From positions 1 through 12,739 of the forward strand of contig PIVQ01000132.1 in NCBI GenBank assembly GCA_003354055.1: a stretch of 12,739 nt of DNA, in the 5' to 3' direction. The notes below the pieces were generated by a model that was not told where the DNA came from, did not search any database, and saw only the letters and a program-made list of their open reading frames with translations. The stretch comes from Desulfobacteraceae bacterium. Lineage in GTDB: Bacteria > Desulfobacterota > Desulfobacteria > Desulfobacterales > Desulfobacteraceae. The translations under genes were made by a program, and so were the position numbers. Shown piece by piece: positions 1-7,485 of the stretch. How positions within the stretch are numbered: the stretch's first letter is position 1; every line of letters begins with the position of its first letter.

Positions 1-1
1 T

Positions 2-2125
2 ATTCCGGGGGTAAAAGGTGTGGGCCCCAAAACCGCCATCAAACTGGTGGCGGAGTTCGGCTCCATACAGGGAATATATGAGCACCTTGATGACCTGAAA
101 AAAAAGAAAAAACTCCATGAGAACCTCTCTGCCAGCCAGGAGATTGTAAACTTGAGCCGGGACCTTGCTACCATCGACCGGGAGGTTGAGGTCAAAAAAG
201 ATATAGAAGCGTTCAAGCTTACGGCCTTTGACACCCACAAAGCCTTTGAACTGTTCCAGAACTTTGAGTTCAAAAACCTGGCAACGGAATTTGCAAAAAA
301 GGCCGACAAGTCTAAAAAAATATACAAACTGATCACCGGAATCAATGAACTTGAAAAACTGGCCCACGTCCTTGAAAACAAGGGAATGTTTGCCGTGGAT
401 ACGGAAACTACCTCTATAAACCCCACGGAAGCGGATCTGGTGGGTATCTCATTTTCCTATATGGAGGACAGCGGATTTTATATCCCCGTCACCCATACTG
501 GGGTCGGAGACCTTGAACTGCCGACAAAGGAAGATATCCTGAGGATCTTCAAGCCGCTGCTTGAAAATCCTGCGATCCACAAGGTGGGTCAGAACATCAA
601 GTATGACTATATTGTCCTGGCCAGGTACGGGATCACCCTTGAGGGTATTGTCTTTGACACCATGATCGCCTCTCACCTTCTCAACCCGGGTACCCGGGGG
701 CACGGTCTGGACCGGATTGCCATGAACCTGTTCGGATATAAGATGATTTCCTATGAGGAAGTGGCAGGCAAGGGCAAGAACCAGATCGGATTTGCCGAGG
801 TACCCGTTAAACTGGCCGCCGATTATGCGGCTGAGGATGCAGACATCACCTTTATGGCCTATGAAGAGCTAAAAAAACAGATCCAGGACAAGGGACTGAT
901 GCCCCTGATGGAAACCATTGAAGTGCCTTTGCTATCCGTTTTAGCCCGGATGGAAATGGCAGGGATCCGTGTGGATGCAACGGAACTCTTCCGGATGTCA
1001 CAGGACTTTGAAACCGAGATAAGAGCCCTTGAAAAGGAAATCTACGAGCTGGCCGGAGAAACATTTAACATCAACTCCTCCCAGCAACTGGGTGTGATTC
1101 TCTTTGAAAAGCTGGAGTTGAAGGCCGTCAAAAAAACCAAGAAAAAAACCGGATATTCCACAGATGTCGAGGTGTTGACCAAACTTGCTGAAACCCATGA
1201 ACTGCCGGAAAAATTATTGAGGTACAGAACCCTGGCCAAACTGAAATCCACCTATGTAGATGCCCTGTCCCAGCTGGTTCACCCGGATACCGGAAGGATA
1301 CACACCTCCTTCAACCAGACCGTCACCGTGACAGGAAGGTTGTCCTCTTCCAAACCAAACCTGCAGAACATTCCCATTCGCAAACCCGAGGGCAAACAGA
1401 TCAGACGGGCCTTTATCCCGGCTGAGGGGTGCACCCTGGTGTCTGCGGATTATTCCCAGATCGAACTTCGCCTGCTGGCCCATTGTGCTGACGATGCCAT
1501 TCTCATTGAATCCTTTAACGATGATGAAGATATCCATACCCGTACGGCCCTGGAGGTTTTTGAGGTGTTACCCGGTCTGGTAACGGATGAGCTTCGAAGC
1601 CAGGCCAAGGCCATCAACTTCGGTATTGTGTACGGCATGAGCGCCTTTAGGCTGTCCAAAGAACTGGGCATCAGCCGGAAAATGGCACAAGCCTACATTG
1701 ATAGCTACTTCAACCGGTATTCCGGGGTAAAGGCATATATCGACAATACCATTGAAGAGACAAAGAAAACATGTGAAGTGACCACCCTGTTCGGGCGAAA
1801 ACGGCGGCTGGATGATATCCGGTCCTCCAATGCAAACCTGAGGAATTTTGCCCAGCGGGCTGCTATCAACACCCCCATCCAGGGGTCTGCGGCCGACCTG
1901 ATCAAAATGGCCATGATCAAAATGGAGAAAGCTCTGATCAAAGAAGGTATGGCCTCAAAAATGCTTTTATCCGTCCATGATGAGATTATCTTTGAAACCC
2001 CTCATGAAGAAAAAGACCGGCTTCTGACTCTGGCCAAAGAGATTATGGAAAATATAGCCCCCCTGAAAGTACCCCTGAAGGTCAATTTCGGATTCGGGGA
2101 CAATTGGGCCAGTGCAGACCATTAA
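2..2125 (+). CDS. polA: DNA polymerase I, 5'-truncated by the window edge
   Basis: Family A DNA polymerase for Okazaki-fragment maturation and repair synthesis. The reading frame is open from base 2 and starts inside the helix-hairpin-helix of the 5'-nuclease domain (IPGVKGVGPKTA), so most of that domain lies upstream and the GTG at 20 is not the true start. 707 codons are visible; the family is usually about 880-930 aa. The 3'-5' exonuclease domain looks active: DTET at about 398-409, NIKYDY at about 596-613, and the YAAEDAD motif III at about 826-846. Polymerase motif A (DYSQIELR, Asp codon 1448-1450), the O-helix (AKAINFGIVYG, about 1603-1635) and motif C (VHDEII, about 1975-1992) are intact. 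A lysine run (KKKKK) follows the HhH motif. The stop codon TAA is at 2123-2125, and a MITE-like element begins five bases later. Identification is certain; only the N-terminus is missing. Confidence 0.97.
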   Translation: MPGVKGVGPKTAIKLVAEFGSIQGIYEHLDDLKKKKKLHENLSASQEIVNLSRDLATIDREVEVKKDIEAFKLTAFDTHKAFELFQNFEFKNLATEFAKKADKSKKIYKLITGINELEKLAHVLENKGMFAVDTETTSINPTEADLVGISFSYMEDSGFYIPVTHTGVGDLELPTKEDILRIFKPLLENPAIHKVGQNIKYDYIVLARYGITLEGIVFDTMIASHLLNPGTRGHGLDRIAMNLFGYKMISYEEVAGKGKNQIGFAEVPVKLAADYAAEDADITFMAYEELKKQIQDKGLMPLMETIEVPLLSVLARMEMAGIRVDATELFRMSQDFETEIRALEKEIYELAGETFNINSSQQLGVILFEKLELKAVKKTKKKTGYSTDVEVLTKLAETHELPEKLLRYRTLAKLKSTYVDALSQLVHPDTGRIHTSFNQTVTVTGRLSSSKPNLQNIPIRKPEGKQIRRAFIPAEGCTLVSADYSQIELRLLAHCADDAILIESFNDDEDIHTRTALEVFEVLPGLVTDELRSQAKAINFGIVYGMSAFRLSKELGISRKMAQAYIDSYFNRYSGVKAYIDNTIEETKKTCEVTTLFGRKRRLDDIRSSNANLRNFAQRAAINTPIQGSAADLIKMAMIKMEKALIKEGMASKMLLSVHDEIIFETPHEEKDRLLTLAKEIMENIAPLKVPLKVNFGFGDNWASADH

Positions 2126-2129
2126 ATAA

Positions 2130-2247
2130 GGATCGGCTCCAAAAATACTTGATCTTTTGTTTTCAAAATACCCAGTCTTTTAAGGGGTTTTGGAAACAAG
2201 TTTCTGCCCTTTAGGGTATTTAGATCAAGTTATTTTGTAACGATTCC
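2130..2247 (+). mobile_element. MITE-like hairpin element, copy A (118 bp)
   Basis: This non-coding element recurs in opposite orientation at 9478-9576. Aligned to the reverse complement of that copy it shows 3 mismatches over 99 positions plus one extra 19-bp block here (2200-2218). The ends are imperfect terminal inverted repeats of about 26 bp (20 matches by hand), including the exact pair acttgatct (2147-2155) and agatcaagt (2222-2230). The complementarity runs inward, so the element could form a long hairpin. It is bracketed by TAA (2127-2129) and TAA (2248-2250), consistent with a 3-bp target duplication of TNA type. That pattern is known for some IS5-family groups; assignment to such a family is inference. 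The element separates polA from the NAD kinase gene and ends 19 bases before its start codon. Confidence 0.85.
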
Positions 2248-2254
2248 TAAAGCA

Positions 2255-2260
2255 AAGGAA
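2255..2260 (+). promoter_or_regulatory. Ribosome binding site of the NAD kinase gene
   Basis: aaggaa followed by a 6-base spacer places translation initiation at the GTG at 2267. The site lies just outside the MITE-like element, so the insertion left it intact. Confidence 0.7.
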
Positions 2261-2266
2261 GTTATT

Positions 2267-3097
2267 GTGACACAAGAGCGCATCGGGCTTGTCATCAAAG
2301 ATGAAGAATATGCCCAGGATAAAGCCCGGGATCTGATCGAGCAACTTGGAGACCGGTGTCTGGTCATCGACACCCAGGCCGCAAAAAAGACCCCCATTCC
2401 AAGAGATTTGGTCTGCATTGTGGTATTGGGCGGAGACGGCACCTTTTTAAGTGTGGCCCGGCATATTGAAAATCTGGGTATCCCGCTCATGGGGGTAAAA
2501 TTCGGGGAGGTCGGCTTTCTGGCAGAAACCACTGAAGAGCACTTGCACGACGCTATTGAAGCGGTATTCAAGGGGGAGTATATTATCCGGGAACGACGAC
2601 GGCTGGATATCAAGGTGATCCGGGACGGCAAGCTTATCATCGACGTTGATGTGCTCAATGATGCCGTGATCAACAAGACTGCTCTATCCAGGCTTGCCTC
2701 ATGCGCCGTATACCTGGATGATGTATACCTGACGACCTACAGGGCAGACGGACTGATTGTGGCCACCCCAACTGGATCAACAGCCTATTCCCTGGCGGCA
2801 GGCGGCCCAGTGGTTCATCCGTCCGTACCCTCCATCATTCTAACCCCCATCTGCCCGTTCACATTAACAAACCGGCCCCTGCTCATTCCGGACCACACCC
2901 GGGTTGAGATCCGCTTAGAAGGCAGTCCCGAGGATATGATCCTTACCCTGGACGGCCAGGAGGGATTTGAAATGGATCCGGGGGACAAGATTTTTGTTAA
3001 AAAGAGCCGTAACGATATCCGGATGATTTCATTTGAGAATGATTCTTATTTTCAAGTGCTGAAAACAAGACTTCACTGGAGTGGGGGGCGAAGCTGA
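2267..3097 (+). CDS. nadK: NAD kinase
   Basis: Cytoplasmic ATP- or polyphosphate-dependent NAD+ kinase that makes NADP+. 276 aa, a normal bacterial length, with a GTG start. The GGDG nucleotide-binding motif is at residues 55-58 (VVLGGDGTFL), followed by GVKFGEVGFL at 76-85. The usual NE motif appears as ND at 131-132. The glycine-rich signature DGLIVATPTGSTAYSLAAGGP spans about 161-181. A C-terminal LTLDGQEG strand (227-234) is typical of the beta-sandwich domain. The gene follows polA in the same direction, with a 118-bp MITE-like element between them, so co-transcription is possible but would have to read through a long hairpin. A strong terminator lies downstream at 3161-3199. The family assignment is secure; whether it has its own promoter inside or beside the element is not visible. 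Confidence 0.96.
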   Translation: MTQERIGLVIKDEEYAQDKARDLIEQLGDRCLVIDTQAAKKTPIPRDLVCIVVLGGDGTFLSVARHIENLGIPLMGVKFGEVGFLAETTEEHLHDAIEAVFKGEYIIRERRRLDIKVIRDGKLIIDVDVLNDAVINKTALSRLASCAVYLDDVYLTTYRADGLIVATPTGSTAYSLAAGGPVVHPSVPSIILTPICPFTLTNRPLLIPDHTRVEIRLEGSPEDMILTLDGQEGFEMDPGDKIFVKKSRNDIRMISFENDSYFQVLKTRLHWSGGRS

Positions 3098-3110
3098 GAT
3101 CAGCAGACGC

Positions 3111-3137
3111 TATCGCTGCTATCGCTGCTATCGCTGC
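3111..3137 (+). repeat. Three tandem copies of a 9-bp unit
   Basis: The unit tatcgctgc occurs three times in a row with no mismatch, starting 13 bases after the NAD kinase stop codon and ending 23 bases before the terminator stem. It is non-coding where it stands. Perfect short tandem repeats of this kind can change copy number by slippage; no function is evident. Confidence 0.9.
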
Positions 3138-3160
3138 TGTTCCCAAAGGGTAGAATTTCT

Positions 3161-3199
3161 CCCCGGTGTTGCCAAAGAAAGAGGCAACACCGGGGTTTT
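3161..3199 (+). terminator. Strong intrinsic terminator after the NAD kinase gene
   Basis: A perfect 13-bp GC-rich stem (ccccggtgttgcc at 3161-3173 with ggcaacaccgggg at 3183-3195), a 9-base loop and a TTTT tract, then A and TTTT. It ends the polA/NAD kinase transcript. It also lies beyond the 3' end of the converging chemoreceptor gene, but the opposite strand has no U-tract, so it should act mainly on the + strand. Confidence 0.93.
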
Positions 3200-3229
3200 A
3201 TTTTAGACTGTCTCTTTTTCTTTCTGGAG

Positions 3230-4744
3230 CTATTCCGCCGGGTCTGTATCAACCAATGAGACCATTTCTTTAGCTAACCTGCGCAGGGTTTCAGCATTCT
3301 GATCCACGGCACCGGCACCAGTTTCAACTGACTTGGCTTGGGTCGCAAGTTCGACAATATCACCGGCCACCTGTGCCAGGTTTTCATCATTTTCACCGGT
3401 CATCTGGTTGGCGCGGGAGAACCCTTCCGAGGCTTCCTGGATATTTCTGGACACCTCCGTGGTGGCGGCAGACTGTTCCTGAACCGCCTGGGCAATACCC
3501 TCCACACTGGAATTGGCATCCCGCACAATCCCTGCAATGGAACTCATCTCCCCTGCAGTGTTCCGGGTTGACTCCTGAATTTCCTTGACCTGACGGCTGA
3601 TTTCACTGGCAGATCCTGAGGTCTGAACCGCCAGTTCCTTGATTTCAGTGGCTACAACGGCAAAGCCCTTACCGGCTTCCCCGGCCCGAGCGGCCTCAAT
3701 AGTAGCATTCAGGGCCAGCAGGTTGATCTGTTCAGAGATGTCTCCGATGGCCTCGGTAATCTTGTTAATAGCTGTGGCAGATTCGGCAAGTCCTGTCATC
3801 TGCTCCATGGCAGCTTCACTCTGTACTACGGCACGGCTGGTAATCTCCTGGGTATTTTCCGCACTCTGGGAAATATCGGCTATGGTGGCAGTCATCTCTT
3901 CGGTGGCAGAGGCAATATTTGAAAAATTATCCGTGGTCTGGGTCATCAACTCAACCATGATATGGGAGTTGTCCGTGACTTGCCCTGCAATTCCTGAGAC
4001 CTGAGACAGACGCTCTGTAATCCGGGTGGCATTCTGAGTCATTTCGCCTGAAAACCCGCTCAAATTCCTTGAGGTATTGTTCAACTCTTCGGCATTGCCA
4101 TGGACCCCTTTGAATACCCGTTCCATGGTACGAGTGTCCCTGGAAATCTTTTCATTGGACGCCATGGAATCCCAGTACCAGACATAGTTGTCCTTGGACA
4201 TACGGATAAACATAAACATGGAAAATGCGCAGAGAATCCCCATGCCGATGCCCAATGAGGTCCCGTTATAAAATCCCCATATAGTGATAGGCAGGAGCAT
4301 GATCAGGGTAAAATTTCTGGACAATCCCTGGTGGGGTCCAAGAGAGGACGTGGCACCGGCTGCCAGACCGCAGTTGATAACCAGGGTAAACATAAAGGGC
4401 CACTCCAAAGGATAATACACAGCCATAAGCAGGCCGAACACGCCCCAAAGCACACCTGAGAAAAAATTCATGGTCATGAAGATAGCTATCCAGCGCTCCG
4501 GGGCCTGGTCATAGAGTCCGGGAATCTTTTTGGCCAGAATCATGCGAAGGGCGGAGAGAACAAAAATGGCAACCCCGAATCCGACCAGAACCATGGGATG
4601 GTCTGTTTTCATGGGTGTGATGATGGCAAGAAATACAAAAAGAGCAAAATGTGCCACCACCGAAGTTAATGACCGTTTGGCCAGATCCATGATCTGTTCT
4701 TTCTTAAAACGTGAGACCAAATTCGGATCGACTGCTTTTCCCAT
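3230..4744 (-). CDS. Methyl-accepting chemotaxis protein with a six-helix membrane sensor region
   Basis: Chemoreceptor that signals to CheA/CheW at the inner membrane. 504 aa from the ATG at 4744, chosen because aaggag lies six bases upstream; an ATG 54 bases further upstream lacks such support. About six hydrophobic segments fill residues 24-44, 50-70, 85-110, 115-133, 145-160 and 161-181, with only short loops and no large periplasmic ligand domain. No HAMP domain is evident between the last helix and the signalling coiled coil (about 195-495). The conserved hairpin tip [26 protein letters not shown] is at about 336-361. The C-terminus (VDTDPAE) has no obvious CheR-docking pentapeptide. 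The sensor region is not one I can name; it may sense something within the membrane or bioenergetic state. It stands alone, with no che genes nearby. Confidence 0.92.
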   Translation of the reverse strand: MGKAVDPNLVSRFKKEQIMDLAKRSLTSVVAHFALFVFLAIITPMKTDHPMVLVGFGVAIFVLSALRMILAKKIPGLYDQAPERWIAIFMTMNFFSGVLWGVFGLLMAVYYPLEWPFMFTLVINCGLAAGATSSLGPHQGLSRNFTLIMLLPITIWGFYNGTSLGIGMGILCAFSMFMFIRMSKDNYVWYWDSMASNEKISRDTRTMERVFKGVHGNAEELNNTSRNLSGFSGEMTQNATRITERLSQVSGIAGQVTDNSHIMVELMTQTTDNFSNIASATEEMTATIADISQSAENTQEITSRAVVQSEAAMEQMTGLAESATAINKITEAIGDISEQINLLALNATIEAARAGEAGKGFAVVATEIKELAVQTSGSASEISRQVKEIQESTRNTAGEMSSIAGIVRDANSSVEGIAQAVQEQSAATTEVSRNIQEASEGFSRANQMTGENDENLAQVAGDIVELATQAKSVETGAGAVDQNAETLRRLAKEMVSLVDTDPAE

Positions 4745-4750
4745 AAAAAT

Positions 4751-4756
4751 CTCCTT
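4751..4756 (-). promoter_or_regulatory. Ribosome binding site fixing the chemoreceptor start
   Basis: aaggag on the - strand, six bases ahead of the ATG at 4744. It favours this start over the in-frame ATG at 4798. Confidence 0.8.
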
Positions 4757-4859
4757 TTCGATAAAAAAACACAAACTCACTAAAAGAATAGCGTTCACTA
4801 AGTTTCACAAAATTAAGGAACAAGTCAAGGAAAAATTAGAATTACAACAAACGAACCAG

Positions 4860-4899
4860 AAAAAAAAGGCCGCCAGGAAAATACATCCCAAGCGGCCTT
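4860..4899 (-). terminator. Intrinsic terminator after leuD
   Basis: Read on the - strand: aaggccgc (4899-4892), an 18-base loop, gcggcctt (4873-4866), and a run of eight T ending at 4860. It lies 37 bases beyond the leuD stop and separates the leu operon from the chemoreceptor gene. A second small hairpin (cacccc/ggggtg, 4904-4919) lies between it and leuD. The rest of the gap between MCP and leuD (4757-4859) is AT-rich and should hold the chemoreceptor promoter, but I see no convincing -35/-10 pair. Confidence 0.8.
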
Positions 4900-4936
4900 A
4901 ACACACCCCCAGAGGGGTGATCACGAGTGTAAAATC

Positions 4937-5461
4937 TTAATAATTTTTATCCGCGTATTCCACCCAGCCCCCGGTTTGGACAAGGGTTTTGTCAAACTCT
5001 GAGATTTTAAAATCCAGAGTCAGGGTCTGCCCGCCCGCAGAGGCTGTGATAACACCGGCCTCTAAATCAACTGAGAGTTGAGCCGTAGTATCACGGCACA
5101 GGTCAAACAGTGACTGAATATCAGGCTCCGGCAAATCAATGGCCATCATTCCGCAGTTAAACATGTTCTGCCTGAAAATCCGAGCAAAACTTGTGCCAAT
5201 CACCACATTGATGCCGTTCTCCTCAAGAGCCCAGGGTGCATGCTCACGGGAAGACCCGCAGCCGAAATTGTCCCGGGTCACGATGACCGAGATATCGTCA
5301 AGATCCGTTGCCGGGTTAAACCCATCCATTTTAAGATCTTCCAGTAAATGGGGTTTCATGGCGCTTTTTTCGATTTCCGTCAGATATCTGGCCGGGATGA
5401 TCTCATCGGTATTGATATCAGCGCGATCCAGACAGAGGATGTTTCCTTTAAATGTTTTCAT
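4937..5461 (-). CDS. leuD: 3-isopropylmalate dehydratase, small subunit
   Basis: Small (swivel) subunit of isopropylmalate isomerase, which with LeuC converts 2-isopropylmalate to 3-isopropylmalate in leucine synthesis; in some bacteria the same enzyme also acts on citramalate for isoleucine. 174 aa, the short type, compared with about 200 aa for the E. coli protein. It shows the small-subunit features NTDEIIPARYL (about residues 17-27), the substrate-binding signature FGCGSSREHAPWA (about 66-78), and IGTSFARIFRQNMFNCG (about 87-103). Its AGGAGG ribosome binding site (5471-5466) overlaps the leuC stop codon, and the two genes are only 8 bases apart, so translation is probably coupled. A terminator follows. 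Confidence 0.95.
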   Translation of the reverse strand: MKTFKGNILCLDRADINTDEIIPARYLTEIEKSAMKPHLLEDLKMDGFNPATDLDDISVIVTRDNFGCGSSREHAPWALEENGINVVIGTSFARIFRQNMFNCGMMAIDLPEPDIQSLFDLCRDTTAQLSVDLEAGVITASAGGQTLTLDFKISEFDKTLVQTGGWVEYADKNY

Positions 5462-5465
5462 ATGG

Positions 5466-5471
5466 CCTCCT
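5466..5471 (-). promoter_or_regulatory. Ribosome binding site of leuD overlapping the leuC stop
   Basis: AGGAGG on the - strand, four bases ahead of the leuD ATG. Its first bases belong to the leuC TAG stop codon (5472-5470), an arrangement typical of translational coupling between subunits made in fixed ratio. Confidence 0.8.
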
Positions 5472-6756
5472 AATTGCTAAACAGCTCTGAATTTGCGATT
5501 TCACCTTGAATGGCAGTAGCTGCTGCCGTGGCCGGACTCATGAGATGCACCATGCCGCCCTTGCCCATACGGCCGTTAAAATTCCGGTTGGTGGTGGCGG
5601 CTGCCACTTCACCATCGGCCAGCACACCGTTGCTCATGCCCAGACAGGCCCCGCAGGTAGGATTGGTCACACAAAACCCCGCATCCATAAAAATTTTGAT
5701 CAGTCCCTCATCCAGAGCTGCGGAAAAAATATCCGGAGTGGCCGGAGAGACAATGCCCCTGACCCGGCCTGAGATTTTCTTTCCCTCTAAGACCCGGGCT
5801 GCCACCCTCAAATCTTCAAGGCGACCGTTGGTGCAGGAACCGATATAGACCTGATCCACCGGGGTATTGCCCATTTGCGCCACCGGTTTAACATTGTCAG
5901 GCTTGAACCCGAAGGTGACCTGCGGTTCAAGAGAGGACACGTCAATTGTGCGGGTTTGCGCATATACCGCATCTTCATCAGAGCAGTACTTTGAATACTG
6001 GGCCAGGGCCGCTTCAGGACTTTCAAACTCATCTTTTATAAAGGGCCAGAGATATTCCACAGTAGTCATGTCCGGCAGGCAGATACCTGATGTAGCACCG
6101 GCTTCAACAGCCATATTGGACAGGGTCATTCTCTGGTCCATATTCATCTTGTCCACAACAGGCCCTGAGAATTCAATTACCATATTTGTGGCCCCGTTTA
6201 CGGTAATCTGGCGGATCACCTCAAGGATGATGTCCTTGGCGTAGACGCCGGGCCGAAGCTCGCCTGTGATTTCAATACGGTATGTTTCAGGTTTTTTAAA
6301 TGTGCATACCCCTTTTAGAATGCCCACTTCAAGATCAGTGGTGCCAACCCCTGCGGCAAAGGCGCCGAATGCACCGTGGGTGCAGGTGTGTGAATCCCCC
6401 ATAATAATGGTGAACCCGGGACGGACAAAGCCTTTTTCCGGAAAAATGGCATGGCAGACCCCGTTATTGCCTATGTCAAAGAAATCCTTGATATTATGGC
6501 GATGGGCCCATTCCCTTAGAATCTTTCCCTGCATGGCCGTTTTGGAATCCTTGGCCGGGGTGACGTGGTCTATGACCGCCTTGATTTTGTCCGGATCAAA
6601 CACCCTGTCTTTTCCCCTGGCCACCAGATCCTGAATGGCTGTGGGCGTGGTAATTTCATGGCAGAACACCCGGTCCAGCCGCAAGACACTGACATCCCCG
6701 AAAGGTTCATCAACCAGGTGGGTGTCAAAAATTTTTTCTGCAATTGTTTTTCCCAT
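5470..6756 (-). CDS. leuC: 3-isopropylmalate dehydratase, large subunit
   Basis: Large, [4Fe-4S]-bearing subunit of isopropylmalate isomerase, an aconitase-superfamily cytoplasmic enzyme. 428 aa, the shorter archaeal-like type (E. coli LeuC is about 466 aa). The start is the ATG at 6756, preceded by AAGGAGGT; a further upstream ATG at 6810 would overlap the regulator gene and lacks a reason to be used. Cluster ligands are recognisable: C308 in GSCTNGR and C368/C371 in PTCGAC. MGDSHTCTHGAFGAFAAGVGTTD (119-141) and the C-terminal NRNFNGRMG (390-398) are family signatures. It lies 19 bases after the XRE-cupin regulator and 8 before leuD, so the three are one operon. leuA and leuB are not in the window. 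A homoaconitase-like role cannot be ruled out from sequence alone but is less likely. Confidence 0.94.
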   Translation of the reverse strand: MGKTIAEKIFDTHLVDEPFGDVSVLRLDRVFCHEITTPTAIQDLVARGKDRVFDPDKIKAVIDHVTPAKDSKTAMQGKILREWAHRHNIKDFFDIGNNGVCHAIFPEKGFVRPGFTIIMGDSHTCTHGAFGAFAAGVGTTDLEVGILKGVCTFKKPETYRIEITGELRPGVYAKDIILEVIRQITVNGATNMVIEFSGPVVDKMNMDQRMTLSNMAVEAGATSGICLPDMTTVEYLWPFIKDEFESPEAALAQYSKYCSDEDAVYAQTRTIDVSSLEPQVTFGFKPDNVKPVAQMGNTPVDQVYIGSCTNGRLEDLRVAARVLEGKKISGRVRGIVSPATPDIFSAALDEGLIKIFMDAGFCVTNPTCGACLGMSNGVLADGEVAAATTNRNFNGRMGKGGMVHLMSPATAAATAIQGEIANSELFSN

Positions 6757-6760
6757 AAGG

Positions 6761-6768
6761 ACCTCCTT
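6761..6768 (-). promoter_or_regulatory. Ribosome binding site fixing the leuC start
   Basis: AAGGAGGT on the - strand, four bases before the ATG at 6756 and just after the regulator's stop codon. It settles the choice of this ATG over the in-frame one at 6810. Confidence 0.85.
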
Positions 6769-6775
6769 AAAAAAA

Positions 6776-7360
6776 TCAGGCATTTTTGGCGCCAAAATAA
6801 TCTTCACCATCTGCCGGGGTTACAATCCAATAGGCCTGAAAAATATCATCTCCGTTATTTTTAATGACATGGGGAATCTGGGAGAAAAAAGAGAGGGTGT
6901 CTCCGGCCTGAACATCATAGGTTTCCCCACCGTAGATCAATTGGGCCTGTCCTGAAATAATGATGCCCAGTTCCCGGCCCAGATGGCCGTCATCCGTGTC
7001 TCCCCGTTTCTGCCCCGGCGAAAGTTCCAGAAAAAAGGCATTGAAAGAATGACTTCCCTTGGCCTGGCTTTCTCCGCAGAGGGTTTCATATTTAAACCCT
7101 TTACGCTGATAAATCTTACGCTGATCTTTTTTGATAATTTCCACCCGGGTCATTGTCTCATAATCTTTGAAGAACTTATTGGGTGGTACCCCGTAAACCT
7201 CCAGCAATTGAAGCAGTGTATCCAGAGAGGGAGAAATCCGGTTGCGCTCAATCTGGGACAGCAGGCTTGAGCTGACCCCTGCCTTTGATGCCACTTCCTT
7301 GATGGTTAGATTCTGTGAACTCCGGATGGCCCGTAACAAGGGGCCCAGTTTTGTTTTCAT
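6776..7360 (-). CDS. XRE-family regulator with C-terminal cupin sensor domain
   Basis: Transcription factor of the XRE-cupin type. 194 aa. The helix-turn-helix is at about residues 6-60 (LRAIRSSQNLTIKEVASKAGVSSSLLSQIERNRISPSLDTL). The cupin_2 barrel is at about 105-182 (SGQAQLIYGGETYDVQAGDTLSFFSQIPHVIKN), a fold that in this family usually binds a small-molecule or metal effector. The ATG at 7360 is preceded by only a weak ggtgg. It is first in the operon with leuC and leuD, 19 bases upstream of leuC. A good promoter lies just upstream and has a palindrome over its -10 box, so autoregulation, and with it regulation of leuCD, is plausible. Family members control varied metabolism (amino acids, polyamines, sulfur compounds). 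The effector here is unknown; a branched-chain amino acid or a pathway intermediate would be a guess from context. Confidence 0.92.
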   Translation of the reverse strand: MKTKLGPLLRAIRSSQNLTIKEVASKAGVSSSLLSQIERNRISPSLDTLLQLLEVYGVPPNKFFKDYETMTRVEIIKKDQRKIYQRKGFKYETLCGESQAKGSHSFNAFFLELSPGQKRGDTDDGHLGRELGIIISGQAQLIYGGETYDVQAGDTLSFFSQIPHVIKNNGDDIFQAYWIVTPADGEDYFGAKNA

Positions 7361-7386
7361 ATTGCCACCGATTAAGTATAGTTAAT

Positions 7387-7406
7387 TTCAGTTTAATAAT
7401 ACTGAA
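7387..7406. promoter_or_regulatory. Palindrome over the -10 box, candidate operator of the XRE-cupin regulator
   Basis: Inverted repeat ttcagt (7387-7392) and actgaa (7401-7406) with an 8-base AT-rich centre. The symmetry extends outward if one extra A is allowed. It covers the -10 hexamer of the regulator's own promoter and lies in the gap between the divergent regulator and FapA genes. Binding by the regulator is inferred from position. Confidence 0.55.
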
Positions 7407-7423
7407 TTATTATTTCTTGTCAA
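7396..7423 (-). promoter_or_regulatory. Sigma-70-type promoter of the regulator-leuC-leuD operon
   Basis: On the - strand a perfect TTGACA (7423-7418) is followed after 16 bases by TATTAT (7401-7396, five of six matches to consensus). This places the transcript start about 30 bases before the regulator ATG. No separate promoter is evident before leuC or leuD. Confidence 0.7.
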
Positions 7424-7470
7424 CAGGTTTTTCTCCTTGACCTTTGGCTGGCCGGATATTAAAAATCATA

Positions 7471-7477
7471 GAGGAGG
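7471..7477 (+). promoter_or_regulatory. Ribosome binding site fixing the start of the first FapA gene
   Basis: GAGGAGG, eight bases before the ATG at 7486. It supports this start over the in-frame TTG at 7444, which would place the site inside the coding region. Confidence 0.8.
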
Positions 7478-7485
7478 AACTCCCC

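Noticed and set aside
20..22. GTG at 20 as the start of polA
   Set aside because: The frame is open to the window edge and the residues before it (IPGVKG) belong to the conserved helix-hairpin-helix, so the gene begins upstream.
2248..2257. Shared taaagcaaag beside both MITE-like copies (2248-2257 and 9586-9595)
   Set aside because: Because the copies are inverted, these sequences border different ends of the element, and one is offset by ten bases; it is most likely chance.
3161..3199. The terminator as a bidirectional one also ending the chemoreceptor transcript
   Set aside because: On the - strand the stem is followed by agaaattct and not a T-tract, so evidence for that direction is weak.
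5506..6634. Long + strand open frames opposite leuC and leuD
   Set aside because: They are antisense shadows of strongly conserved leu genes and have no recognisable protein features.
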